Positions 1 to 7,504 of a stretch of 64,000 nucleotides of DNA are shown here, in pieces. The stretch comes from Marininema halotolerans. GTDB lineage: Bacteria; Bacillota; Bacilli; Thermoactinomycetales; DSM-45169. The translations under genes and the position numbers were made by a program. The notes beneath the pieces are model-generated. The model was given only the letters and a program-made list of their open reading frames with translations. It searched no databases and was not told the DNA's origin. Numbering within the stretch: position 1 is the stretch's first letter; every line of letters begins with the position of its first letter. The stretch spans positions 124,001 through 188,000 of the forward strand of contig NZ_FPAA01000002.1 in assembly GCF_900116235.1 (NCBI RefSeq), written 5' to 3'.

Positions 1-565
1 TCCACCCAATAATCACGATCGAAATAGCAAACGGCACGATATGCAGCGCGATCAATGGGAAGAAACTACATAATGAACCTACTGCAAGGAGAATGCCACA
101 CCATAGTGGTAAACCCTTTTTAATAATCGCATGCAAGGCAATCATTAACCACCCTAGCGAGAAGAAAAGCGCAGTAATCAGCATTCCAGTAATTAAGGTG
201 ACACCCGGTTTCACATTTAATAGCTCAGGTGCTGTTTTTACAGTGGAAGGTACTGCGAAGGATTCAAACCATACATCACCAAATACCAAAAGCGTACCCA
301 CCATCGTGATCAGCCATCGAACCATCGCAAACTTACCTACACCAAAACGAGATTGTAGTGCCCACCCTTGTAAACCCACCAACAGGGAAATATAGCCAAA
401 TAAATTCAGCATATTATAATACACATTAAATGGGCTCTGCACTGTAGAAGCGATGCTACTTGTATCCATGGCAACATATAAAATGGCCTGGGCCAAAAGC
501 AAAAATAACCCAGCAGATAACAACCAGGCACCAGCACTACGCTTTAATTGCTCTTGTATTTTCAT
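1..565 (-). CDS. Integral membrane protein, C-terminus beyond window
   Basis: The frame is open from an ATG at 565 down to base 1, giving about 188 visible residues; the stop lies outside the window. A Shine-Dalgarno (GGAAGGG) sits 6 bases upstream of the start. The protein is very hydrophobic, with about five segments that look membrane-spanning (roughly residues 12-32, 50-70, 82-103, 122-146 and 152-186) separated by short loops. I do not recognise the family. It is 47 bases downstream of the acyltransferase gene on the same strand, so it is probably the third gene of the P450-acyltransferase operon, possibly an exporter or membrane partner of that pathway. That role is inferred from position only. 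Confidence 0.75.
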   Translation of the reverse strand, partial: MKIQEQLKRSAGAWLLSAGLFLLLAQAILYVAMDTSSIASTVQSPFNVYYNMLNLFGYISLLVGLQGWALQSRFGVGKFAMVRWLITMVGTLLVFGDVWFESFAVPSTVKTAPELLNVKPGVTLITGMLITALFFSLGWLMIALHAIIKKGLPLWCGILLAVGSLCSFFPLIALHIVPFAISIVIIGW

Positions 566-612
566 ATGATTCCCTTCCGGTCATTCTTGACCTCATATGA
601 TTCATTTGCATA

Positions 613-1572
613 TCAAAGATTGATCGAAGCATACCACTCACTGATCCGTGATAGATTGTTAATCTCCTGATTGAAGGGGGTTACAATTGCATGACAGGTG
701 GCATCGGACTTGATATTTCGACGAGTAAAATTTGCGAGGGTCCCCCCCGGTCCACAATCAATATAATGGCGATGAGACACCCTATCCAATGGTTGTAGCG
801 CTTTTGCAAATTGGATGGGCTTTCTAACTACCTGCCAGAAATAATCATCTGACAACTTATTTACAAAATTCCCATCAACCGAGGACATCATAGGGATATT
901 CGGAGAGAGAAAATTTTTTTTCTGCAACATTTTTTTGTAATCATTCGCTATTTCATTAATTAACGAGGAATGAAAAGCAAAGGATACAGGTAATGGATCA
1001 CATAAAATGTTTTTATTTTTCAGATCGGTATACAGCGCATGAATATCCCCTTTACTACCGGATACAACAAAATGAGCATCGTAGTTTACAGCGACCGGTT
1101 CGATCATCGGGTACTTTGCTTGAATCTCATGTAAGAGTGGGATTTCATGCAAAACCGCAAGCATACTGCCTGGCTCACATTTTCTTTCGAAAAGAAGCGC
1201 TTGATGGATCACCAACTCAAGCGCTTCTTCCATATGGATAACACCCGCTATAGTCGCTGCAGCAAATTCACCCAGACTGCATCCGAGAACGACATCAGGC
1301 ATGATACCCTCTGTTATTAACGTACGAGCCAAGGCATACTCAACCATAAAAATTGCAGGGTGAGTATACAACGTGCGGTCAAATGCTAACCCTTTTTCTT
1401 TATCATCATAAATCTTGTTCAGGATCGATTCGTTAAGTATCCTTTGTGCGACTTGATCCAGTGTAACCATCCATGAACGAAAATTTTCATTTTGTTCAAA
1501 AAGCTGCTGACCCATCTGATAGTACTGCGAACCTTGTCCTGAAAATAAGAACACGGTTGACTTGCTTCCCAT
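613..1572 (-). CDS. Free-standing malonyl-CoA:ACP acyltransferase (trans-AT, PksC/FabD-like)
   Basis: This 319-residue protein has the acyltransferase fold of FabD and of polyketide AT domains. It opens with FLFSGQGSQYYQMG, carries the nucleophile motif GCSLGEF (the family usually has GHSxGE, so the His before Ser is Cys here) and the catalytic His in AFHSSLI. Such enzymes load malonyl units from CoA onto acyl carrier proteins. The length fits a discrete AT and not a PKS module. It lies 25 bases downstream of the P450 gene on the same strand, and the ACP and ketosynthase of the divergent operon are its likely partners. It could be a housekeeping fabD, but no fatty-acid synthesis gene is nearby and it sits with PKS-type helpers. 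Confidence 0.9.
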   Translation of the reverse strand: MGSKSTVFLFSGQGSQYYQMGQQLFEQNENFRSWMVTLDQVAQRILNESILNKIYDDKEKGLAFDRTLYTHPAIFMVEYALARTLITEGIMPDVVLGCSLGEFAAATIAGVIHMEEALELVIHQALLFERKCEPGSMLAVLHEIPLLHEIQAKYPMIEPVAVNYDAHFVVSGSKGDIHALYTDLKNKNILCDPLPVSFAFHSSLINEIANDYKKMLQKKNFLSPNIPMMSSVDGNFVNKLSDDYFWQVVRKPIQFAKALQPLDRVSHRHYIDCGPGGTLANFTRRNIKSDATCHAIVTPFNQEINNLSRISEWYASINL

Positions 1573-1597
1573 TCAAATCACCCCACTATCCTTCAGC

Positions 1598-2821
1598 CTA
1601 ATCCATTTGAACAATCACCGGTAAGCTCTTCAGCGATTGACCAAGCACCGACTCAATCAGGTGATCTTCCAAACAAAAAGAATCTGGAAGTCGAATATCT
1701 GCAAAGTGTTCGATCACTGTCGTTAAAGCAACTCTCACCTTCAGACGTGCAAGCGCTGACCCAGGACAAAAATGCGCCCCCGCACCAAAGGAAAGATGCT
1801 TCTTGTTCTCGGTTCTATGAATATCAAACTCCTCAGCATGAGGGAATTCTTGCTCATCACGATTTGCTGCACTCACCCACGCGACAACCATTTGCCCTTT
1901 TTTCATTTCATGACCAAACACATTCGTATCCTGCGCAACTTGACGATCCAAACAAACCGGAAAGCGATACCTTAAAACCTCTTCCATTGCAAGAGGAATC
2001 AGATTAGGTTCTTCCCGTAGCTTTGGATAGATCCCCTTTTGATCAATTAGAAAACAGTAGAAGGAATTCGCTATCAAATTGGTCGTCTGCTCAAATCCAC
2101 CCCCTAATAGCGCCATCGAGCTCGATAATACTTCTTGATCATTTAAATGCTCTCCATCGCATTCAGTAACGATTAAATCAGAGATAATATCATTTGTTGG
2201 GTTCTTTCGTTTTTCTTGAACAATTGGGATCATATACTGAGCAAATTCTTTTAGGCATTGCTGTTTTTGTTGCATGATCTCACTTTGCTTCTCTTTATCG
2301 TGAGGAAGAAACATTGTAGTTGACCATCTTTTAAACAACTCACGATCACGTGAGGGAACTCCTAATAATTCTGCCATCACGATAATTGGAAGTGGAATAG
2401 CAAAATCTTCTACCATATCAAATTGATCTTGGTCTCGAATCGGCGTCATAATTTCATCGATCACTTTTTTTATTCGACTCTCCCAATTGGAGATGTTCTT
2501 CGCGCTAAACGCCTTTGATAAAAAGCCACGACGGTGAGTATGTACCGGCGGATCAGAAAAATTTACAGTACTTCTGTTTTCCGTGGTATGAGCAACCGGG
2601 AAGAAACTCCTCGTCCGTTTGCTAGTAAAGAGCTCATAATTGCTCAGAACACGCTTAACATCTTGATATCTAAAAACATTCCATACATCCTGATTTGCAT
2701 CATAAAACACAGGCGATTCATTCCTCATCTTATGAAACCAAGCATAGGGCTCCCATTGATCACGTTTGGATTGCAAATCAGTCATATCTTTTAGATAAAT
2801 CGGCGAAATATTTACACTCAT
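1598..2821 (-). CDS. Cytochrome P450 monooxygenase
   Basis: A soluble bacterial class I-type P450 of 407 residues. Landmarks are the K-helix ExxR in EEVLRYRFP and the haem-binding loop FGAGAHFCPGSA with the cysteine ligand. The I-helix reads LGGGFEQTTNLI: the conserved acid is Glu244, but the following position, normally Thr, is Gln245. The start at 2821 is chosen over an ATG at 2836 because GGAGG lies 8 bases upstream of 2821 and the earlier ATG has no such site. It is the first gene of an operon with the acyltransferase. P450s in trans-AT polyketide clusters (PksS in bacillaene) hydroxylate the product late, which is the likely role here. No ferredoxin gene is adjacent. Confidence 0.93.
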   Translation of the reverse strand: MSVNISPIYLKDMTDLQSKRDQWEPYAWFHKMRNESPVFYDANQDVWNVFRYQDVKRVLSNYELFTSKRTRSFFPVAHTTENRSTVNFSDPPVHTHRRGFLSKAFSAKNISNWESRIKKVIDEIMTPIRDQDQFDMVEDFAIPLPIIVMAELLGVPSRDRELFKRWSTTMFLPHDKEKQSEIMQQKQQCLKEFAQYMIPIVQEKRKNPTNDIISDLIVTECDGEHLNDQEVLSSSMALLGGGFEQTTNLIANSFYCFLIDQKGIYPKLREEPNLIPLAMEEVLRYRFPVCLDRQVAQDTNVFGHEMKKGQMVVAWVSAANRDEQEFPHAEEFDIHRTENKKHLSFGAGAHFCPGSALARLKVRVALTTVIEHFADIRLPDSFCLEDHLIESVLGQSLKSLPVIVQMD

Positions 2822-2850
2822 CGTGGTAACCTCCATTGTAATAAGGGAAT

Positions 2851-2880
2851 GTTATACATCAACTTCCAACAATCGTGCAA
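2851..2880 (-). promoter_or_regulatory. Candidate proximal promoter of the P450 operon
   Basis: On the minus strand TTGCAC (2875-2880) and TATAAC (2851-2856) are separated by 18 bases. The -10 is good and the -35 weak. It lies downstream of the terminator hairpin at 2953-3011, so it would bypass any attenuation there. Confidence 0.35.
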
Positions 2881-2952
2881 ACCTCTTCCCTCCCAAAAGA
2901 AGTACATAAAGAAATCATTTGGAATGAGTATCTGGACATCAATAAAAAAAGT

Positions 2953-3011
2953 TCCAATTACAATATTTTAATTATATAAATTATCTAAATAATTAAAATA
3001 TTGTAATTGGA
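2953..3011 (-). terminator. AT-rich perfect 23-bp hairpin, terminator or attenuator ahead of the P450 operon
   Basis: Bases 2953-2975 and 2989-3011 are perfect reverse complements with a 13-base loop. Read on the minus strand, the hairpin is followed by a run of seven T (plus-strand A run at 2944-2950), the layout of an intrinsic terminator. It lies between LoaP and the P450 start, about 130 bases before the P450. It may end the LoaP transcript or form an attenuator in the P450 leader. The stem is nearly all A-T, which is unusual for a terminator and would also fit a protein-binding palindrome. Confidence 0.6.
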
Positions 3012-3174
3012 CATATTTAAAATAGATAGCTTCACTCTATATCGGAAAGCTATCCGTATTGCAAAATGCACAGAAAGTCACAAAATACTATGTACACTGC
3101 AGATTTATCCAACGTGCCGAAACATCGATTGAATTTCTACAGTGATTAAATTTCTTTTTGGTTCTTATGATATT

Positions 3175-3203
3175 AATATGCATGAAACGACAACAAATGT
3201 CAA
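3175..3203 (-). promoter_or_regulatory. Candidate distal promoter upstream of the hairpin
   Basis: On the minus strand TTGACA (3198-3203) is a perfect -35, followed after 17 bases by CATATT (3175-3180). A transcript from here would run through the 2953-3011 hairpin before reaching the P450 gene, giving a leader of about 350 bases. Confidence 0.4.
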
Positions 3204-3659
3204 TAAATAAAATTTGAAAATATTTTATGCTGTGTAATCTACTTCTTCTATTGGAAAATGAAACAAAAAAACACAAACAAGATGGATTTTCTATATTCAA
3301 AAAAAGATAAATTCAAATTTATTAATTAACTATAAATATTTTTTATTACTGTAATATATACTCACTTTCATTACCATTTTACTGCAGATCAGTGCAATTA
3401 TCATATAGAAATCGGAGGTGGATGTACGAAAGTACAGTCATACCAACGGAAAAGATGTAAGAAGATGCTTCGCTTTAAAAGAACCAACAGAAGCGAATTT
3501 CTTCGGAATGAGGTTTCATTAACATGGACCCTAACCATTTTCCTCACCTCATCCACCGCTTAAACAAGCGTAAAGTTTATTGCCCCCCTCTCCCCTTCTT
3601 ACATTTTTCGATTATTCGGTCCATCAAGGACCCATTCGTCTACACATCCATTTGCCCTA
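3204..3659. other. Non-coding stretch downstream of loaP with small hairpins
   Basis: No convincing gene. Small structures seen are a 5-bp stem with a GAAA loop at 3423-3436 and an interrupted hairpin at 3461-3504, in which TTCGCTT at 3469-3475 pairs with AAGCGAA at 3491-3497 and outer GAAGA/TCTTC ends also pair. A 70-codon open frame on the minus strand (3088-3300) has no ribosome binding site and looks fortuitous. The stretch is strongly AT-rich compared with the flanking genes. Confidence 0.5.
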
Positions 3660-4196
3660 TTACTGCTTTTTACATTTCGATATTTCCACACTGACATCGA
3701 AAGTACTTTCTTTTCCCATGAAGTTCACTTTTATTTTGGCGCGTTTTTTACGTCGATCTATCTTTTTTATCGAATTTTCAAGTCCCTTTAATGGACCCGA
3801 TTCAACGTGGACCCCGGAGCCTTCAATATAAATTTTCGAAGAATCAACGATACCATTATTAGCCGCTAATTTTGTAATCACTCTCATTTCCTCATCATCA
3901 ATCTTAGAAAAAAAAACACCGGTATCTTTTGAAAAATACGCCCCCGTATTTAACAACCGATGCACTTCCTCAATTTCCTGTAATACATGAAAGATTTCTG
4001 TGCGCATTTTTGTTCGAATCAGTACATAACTAGGAAACATTTTTTTGATTACATACGATGTATGTCCGTTCTTCCTCTCCAGAATCTTTCGCTTTGGGAT
4101 AAAAGAATAGAGAGTTTCTGGATCAAAATAGTAATCCAATTTTTTTTTCACGACTTCCTCTTTTCCTAACTCAACAAAAAGCGCATACCAATTCAT
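3660..4196 (-). CDS. loaP: LoaP-type NusG paralog, processive antiterminator
   Basis: A 178-residue specialised NusG paralog. The N-terminus (MNWYALFVELGKEEVVKKKL) is the NGN domain that contacts RNA polymerase; the C-terminal third contains a KOW segment around HVESGPLKGLENSIKKIDRR, typical of LoaP and RfaH relatives. AAAGGAGAT lies 8 bases before the ATG. In Bacillus velezensis LoaP recognises an RNA hairpin in the leaders of polyketide operons and lets polymerase read through terminators. Here the gene sits between two divergent sets of polyketide-type genes, with a terminator-like hairpin ahead of the P450 operon, so local antitermination is the likely role. It is too short and context-specific to be the housekeeping NusG. 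Confidence 0.88.
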   Translation of the reverse strand: MNWYALFVELGKEEVVKKKLDYYFDPETLYSFIPKRKILERKNGHTSYVIKKMFPSYVLIRTKMRTEIFHVLQEIEEVHRLLNTGAYFSKDTGVFFSKIDDEEMRVITKLAANNGIVDSSKIYIEGSGVHVESGPLKGLENSIKKIDRRKKRAKIKVNFMGKESTFDVSVEISKCKKQ

Positions 4197-4569
4197 TCGA
4201 ATTCATCTCCTTTAATGAATGGCCAAGCTTTGTAAGTAAATAAAGGAGCAAAAACCTATGCAGATAGAATTGATAGAATCCGCATTTTAAGAGGATATGT
4301 GAAATCCATCGATTGACTCAGAAGGAATAGTAATTAAAATCAACAAAAACCCCCTACTTTTTCACGTACGGTTAGTTCCTTAAAAGTAAGGTGGAATCAT
4401 TGTTTCCAATCCATGGCGCTAAGAAATGTATTCCCTGTAAGGAAGTCCTTATACAAGAGCACTTTCAATTTCTCTAACAAGTGTGTTGAAGGTTAAAAAA
4501 ACAGATTCTAATATAGCACCAGGAGTATCTATAGTACATTTTTATAGGGATGATTTGCAGAAACACTTT

Positions 4570-4578
4570 TGGTATAAT
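4570..4578 (+). promoter_or_regulatory. Extended -10 element (TGG-TATAAT)
   Basis: A perfect TATAAT (4573-4578) is preceded by TG one base upstream, the extended -10 arrangement. No clear -35 is visible at 16-18 bases. If used, the leader of the hydrolase operon is about 340 bases. Confidence 0.4.
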
Positions 4579-4795
4579 TAGGACAAAATCCGGAGTTGAC
4601 TTATTTCAAAGCTATTGAAAAATAGTAAAGGGGGTCAATCACGATGTTATATAGGTTTTAGACAGGTACCAGTAGAACCTTGAAATATAAGCATTATTAT
4701 CATAACACATTTCATTCCGTATTTTCTATTTTGCAACAAATTTAAAACAAATGTAAAAAGAGTGAATGCTTATTTATAATTGATGAAGCCGTGTT

Positions 4796-4864
4796 GGCGT
4801 GTTAATCGATATGCTCCCACTTTCGCGATCACACACTGCCTCCCGCTTCCAACCGGATCACGCC
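4796..4864 (+). promoter_or_regulatory. Inverted repeat in the leader of the hydrolase-ACP-KS operon
   Basis: GGCGTG (4796-4801) and CACGCC (4859-4864) could pair around 57 bases of C-rich sequence that stands out in an AT-rich region. It is a candidate RNA element for LoaP recognition. No U-run terminator follows directly, though a T-rich stretch begins near 4878. Confidence 0.25.
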
Positions 4865-4921
4865 TATTTAAGGGATTATTTTTTAATAAGTATTAATTAA
4901 TTATATATTGATTTTGATAGA

Positions 4922-5590
4922 GTGGGAGGTGTGCGTATTAGTTACGAGGTCTATCCAATCAAAGTTCACCACAATTTTACCTATCTCATTGTTGACAAAG
5001 TGACTCGTCAGGCTGCACTGGTGGATCCTGCATGGGAATTCGGGACGATCACCACTCTCATCAACCAATTAAAAGTGGACGTGCAAATTATTTTGTTAAC
5101 ACATTCCCATATTGACCATGTTCAATTGGTTCATCCTCTAGCGGAACGCTATCAAACCCACGTATACATGTCACTCAAGGAAATAGAAACCTATCAATTT
5201 ACTTGCCCTTCTTTACATCCGTTTACCGATCTCGATATTCTTCACCTTGGTCAAACTCGAATCACTTGCTTATTAACACCCGGTCACACTGCTGGCAGTG
5301 CGTGTTTTCTTCTTGCAGATAGTTTGTTCACGGGAGATACCCTTTTTATTGAAGGATGTGGTATATGTCCAACTGCAAGCGATGCTCATACCATGTATGA
5401 CAGCTTTCAAAAAATAAAAAGTGTTGCTCCCCCCCATGTCAAGGTTTATCCAGGACACCAATATCGAACATCCCCAGGTTGCCCTCTTCACGTCTTATTT
5501 AGGAACAATATCTATTTTCAATTAAGTAGAGAATACTTTGTTAAGTTTCGTATGAGAAAAAACCAGCAGGGTCTTTTTAATTTCCAATAA
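4922..5590 (+). CDS. MBL-fold hydrolase, PksB/BaeB-like
   Basis: A metallo-beta-lactamase-fold hydrolase of about 222 residues, glyoxalase II-like. Metal ligands are visible in LLTHSHIDHVQL, PGHTAGSACF, FTGDTLF and YPGHQYRTSPG. Length and motifs fit the PksB/BaeB hydrolases of trans-AT polyketide clusters, thought to edit or release acyl-thioesters. The start is uncertain: GTG at 4922 and GTG at 4931 both overlap or touch the GGGAGG at 4924-4929, whereas ATT at 4937 has ideal 7-base spacing and would give a protein starting (M)SYEV. It is the first gene of a rightward operon, followed by ACP after about 90 bases. Confidence 0.88.
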   Translation: MGGVRISYEVYPIKVHHNFTYLIVDKVTRQAALVDPAWEFGTITTLINQLKVDVQIILLTHSHIDHVQLVHPLAERYQTHVYMSLKEIETYQFTCPSLHPFTDLDILHLGQTRITCLLTPGHTAGSACFLLADSLFTGDTLFIEGCGICPTASDAHTMYDSFQKIKSVAPPHVKVYPGHQYRTSPGCPLHVLFRNNIYFQLSREYFVKFRMRKNQQGLFNFQ

Positions 5591-5681
5591 TCATCTAAAC
5601 ATTGTATAAACATTATAAACATTTTTTGATTAGGGATATTGAACGATGTTAAGTAGATTTTTAATAGAAAAGAGGATCATC

Positions 5682-5924
5682 ATGAATAAAAACCAAATTT
5701 TCGAAACATTGAAGGGGAATATTTTAGAAATTCTACCTGATCTAAATCCAGAACACATAACGTTAGACAATAGCATGATAAATCTAGGTGCTAATTCAAT
5801 TGATCGGATGGACATCATTGTCGATACTATGGAAAAACTGAACGTAAATATCCCCCTCGTACAATTTAGTCAGGTCTCTAATCTTAAAGAGTTGGTCGAT
5901 GTCCTACATGCTCAACAATCATAA
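5682..5924 (+). CDS. Acyl carrier protein, AcpK-like
   Basis: An 80-residue discrete acyl carrier protein. The phosphopantetheine attachment site is Ser39 in LGANSIDRM (family pattern G-x-D/N-S-x), with the usual four-helix spacing around it. The start at 5682 follows AGAGGA; an upstream in-frame ATG at 5646 would add 12 residues not typical of the family. It probably accepts malonyl from the acyltransferase at 613-1572 and presents it to the ketosynthase. It overlaps that ketosynthase gene by 26 bases, so the two are likely translated together. A fatty-acid AcpP is less likely because it would normally sit with fabD, fabG or fabF. Confidence 0.88.
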   Translation: MNKNQIFETLKGNILEILPDLNPEHITLDNSMINLGANSIDRMDIIVDTMEKLNVNIPLVQFSQVSNLKELVDVLHAQQS

Positions 5925-7197
5925 TTCTCAATCCCTACATCGAGTAACCGTGACCGGAATGGGAATTGTAAGTTCCATCGGCCATGGGATCACCTCCTTC
6001 GCCCAAGCTCTACGCGATGGGGTGAGTGGTATCCATGGCCATGAAGATGGTTTTTTAGGATTACCCATCAAATTGGTAGCCGATATCCCCGATTTTTCAC
6101 TCACTCATGCTCTTGAATCACTAGGAACTTTGTCAGAAGAATGGCAAGCCAACGTAACGAAAAGTGCACGTCGCGCGCCCTACTCTGTACAAGCTTCCAT
6201 TGCAGTAGGAATGCACGCATGGCACATGTCGAAGCTCGATACACACTCGTTCCCTCGTAACCGTATCGGACTGATCGTCGCTGGAAGCAATGGATCTCCA
6301 CACTTGCAGTTCGCTCAATATCCTCGATTTCAACAGTCTCCTGGGTATGTGACGCCAAGCTATATTTCTCGCTTTTTTGATACCGATCATGTAGGTACAC
6401 TCAGTGAATTATTTCATATTCATGGGGAAGGGTTTAGCGTAGGCAGTGCATCTGCTAGTGGAAATATGGCCATTATCAAAGGGAAGCAACTCATCCAACT
6501 AGGCGTTGTCGATGCATGTATGGTGATAGGTACTCTGACCGATCTATCACCGATTGAGTTAATGAGTTTTTATAACCTCGGGGCAATGGGCGGCAAAAAA
6601 TATGCAAATGAGCCCCATGCTGCATGTCGCCCTTTTGATCGCGATCATGAAGGATTTATCTATGGTCATGCGGCTGCCTGCCTCATCCTTGAATCTGCTA
6701 TGACTGCAAGGGAACGGCAAGCCCATGTGTTGGGGGAGGTATTAGGAGGTTCGGCATTACTGGATGGCAATCGTTCAACTAACCCCAGTGAAGAGGGAGA
6801 AATGGCCGTGATGGAAGCGGCTTTACAAGAAGCCAATCTCTCACCTAGCGATGTGGAGTATATCAATACACATGGTACCTCCACCCCCCTCGGCGATCAG
6901 ACAGAGCTTCAAGCTATTCGGAGAGTATTTGGGGAGCATGTACCTAAGATTGCAATAAATTCTACGAAAGAATTAACCGGACATAGCTTATCCGCTGCAG
7001 GTGTGGTAGAAGCAGTAGCAACCTTGCTCCAATTAAATGAGGGATTTATCCATCCCAATCCCAATCTCGCACACCCCATTCAAGACGATTTCGCTTTTAG
7101 TAGAACAACGATTCCTTGCAACTCAACCATTGCACTTAGCAATTCCTTCGGCTTTGGGGGCATCAACACAAGCCTTGTGCTAAAGAAGGGGCAATAA
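5899..7197 (+). CDS. Decarboxylase-type ketosynthase with Cys to Ser active site, PksF-like
   Basis: A 432-residue stand-alone beta-ketoacyl-ACP synthase of the FabF/KAS II family. The usual nucleophile Cys is Ser185 (VGSASASG where FabF has xxTACAxG). The two His motifs are intact: NTHGTSTPLGD, and the TKELTGHSLSAAG Lys/His motif. In polyketide beta-branching cassettes such Ser-variant ketosynthases (PksF, CurC and MupG type) decarboxylate malonyl-ACP to acetyl-ACP and do not condense. The gene overlaps the ACP by 26 bases, which pairs enzyme and substrate. The ribosome binding site is weak, consistent with translational coupling. The HMG synthase and hydratases that normally use the acetyl-ACP are not in this window. 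Confidence 0.9.
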   Translation: MSYMLNNHNSQSLHRVTVTGMGIVSSIGHGITSFAQALRDGVSGIHGHEDGFLGLPIKLVADIPDFSLTHALESLGTLSEEWQANVTKSARRAPYSVQASIAVGMHAWHMSKLDTHSFPRNRIGLIVAGSNGSPHLQFAQYPRFQQSPGYVTPSYISRFFDTDHVGTLSELFHIHGEGFSVGSASASGNMAIIKGKQLIQLGVVDACMVIGTLTDLSPIELMSFYNLGAMGGKKYANEPHAACRPFDRDHEGFIYGHAAACLILESAMTARERQAHVLGEVLGGSALLDGNRSTNPSEEGEMAVMEAALQEANLSPSDVEYINTHGTSTPLGDQTELQAIRRVFGEHVPKIAINSTKELTGHSLSAAGVVEAVATLLQLNEGFIHPNPNLAHPIQDDFAFSRTTIPCNSTIALSNSFGFGGINTSLVLKKGQ

Positions 7198-7371
7198 TTG
7201 CATGGTGTTGTTCTTGGAATTGTGAAGTTCATGATCGGTAATCATGTTTAATCTTATCTAGGAAATACACACGACGGGTTGTTTCCCAAGCAGCGAAATC
7301 GAAATATCTCATCCATTTTCAAACGATGGATTCGTGTACGATGCGAGGAAATATTTATGTTGTAACCATAA

Positions 7372-7409
7372 AGGATAGCGACCCGAGAATAATTTCGGGT
7401 CGCTATCCT
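7372..7409 (+). terminator. Strong GC hairpin after the ketosynthase gene
   Basis: A perfect 15-bp stem (7372-7386 with 7395-7409, loop of 8). There is no clear U-run directly after it, so it may be a weak terminator, an mRNA-stabilising hairpin or a bidirectional insulator between the cassette and the convergent CAP gene. Confidence 0.5.
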
Positions 7410-7442
7410 GCTGTCCTTCTAACATCCTCTTTTATGATAAGA

Positions 7443-7468
7443 GAAAGCCCCCTTATTCCGGTGCTTTC
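7443..7468 (-). terminator. Terminator of the CAP-domain gene
   Basis: GAAAGC (7443-7448) pairs with GCTTTC (7463-7468) with CC/GG extensions inside. It lies about 35 bases downstream of the CAP gene stop on the minus strand and is followed by a T-rich stretch. Confidence 0.45.
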
Positions 7469-7504
7469 CTCATGCTCTGATTTCTATTTTTTAAACATCC
7501 TTGA

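Larger units (their letters stand above)
4197..4921. other. Long divergent intergenic region between loaP and the hydrolase operon
   Basis: About 725 bases without a supported gene. A five-codon frame at 4644-4661 has an AGGGGG-type site upstream but is too short to judge. The region must hold the loaP promoter (minus) and that of the MBL-ACP-KS operon (plus). I see an extended -10 at 4570-4578 and a weak TTGACT-17-AAAATA at 4596-4624, so the rightward leader would be about 300 bases or more, with an inverted repeat near its end. Confidence 0.5.

Noticed and set aside
3088-3300. 70-codon open frame on the minus strand in the P450 leader
   Set aside because: No ribosome binding site, unusual composition, and it overlaps the proposed promoter; most likely chance in AT-rich DNA.
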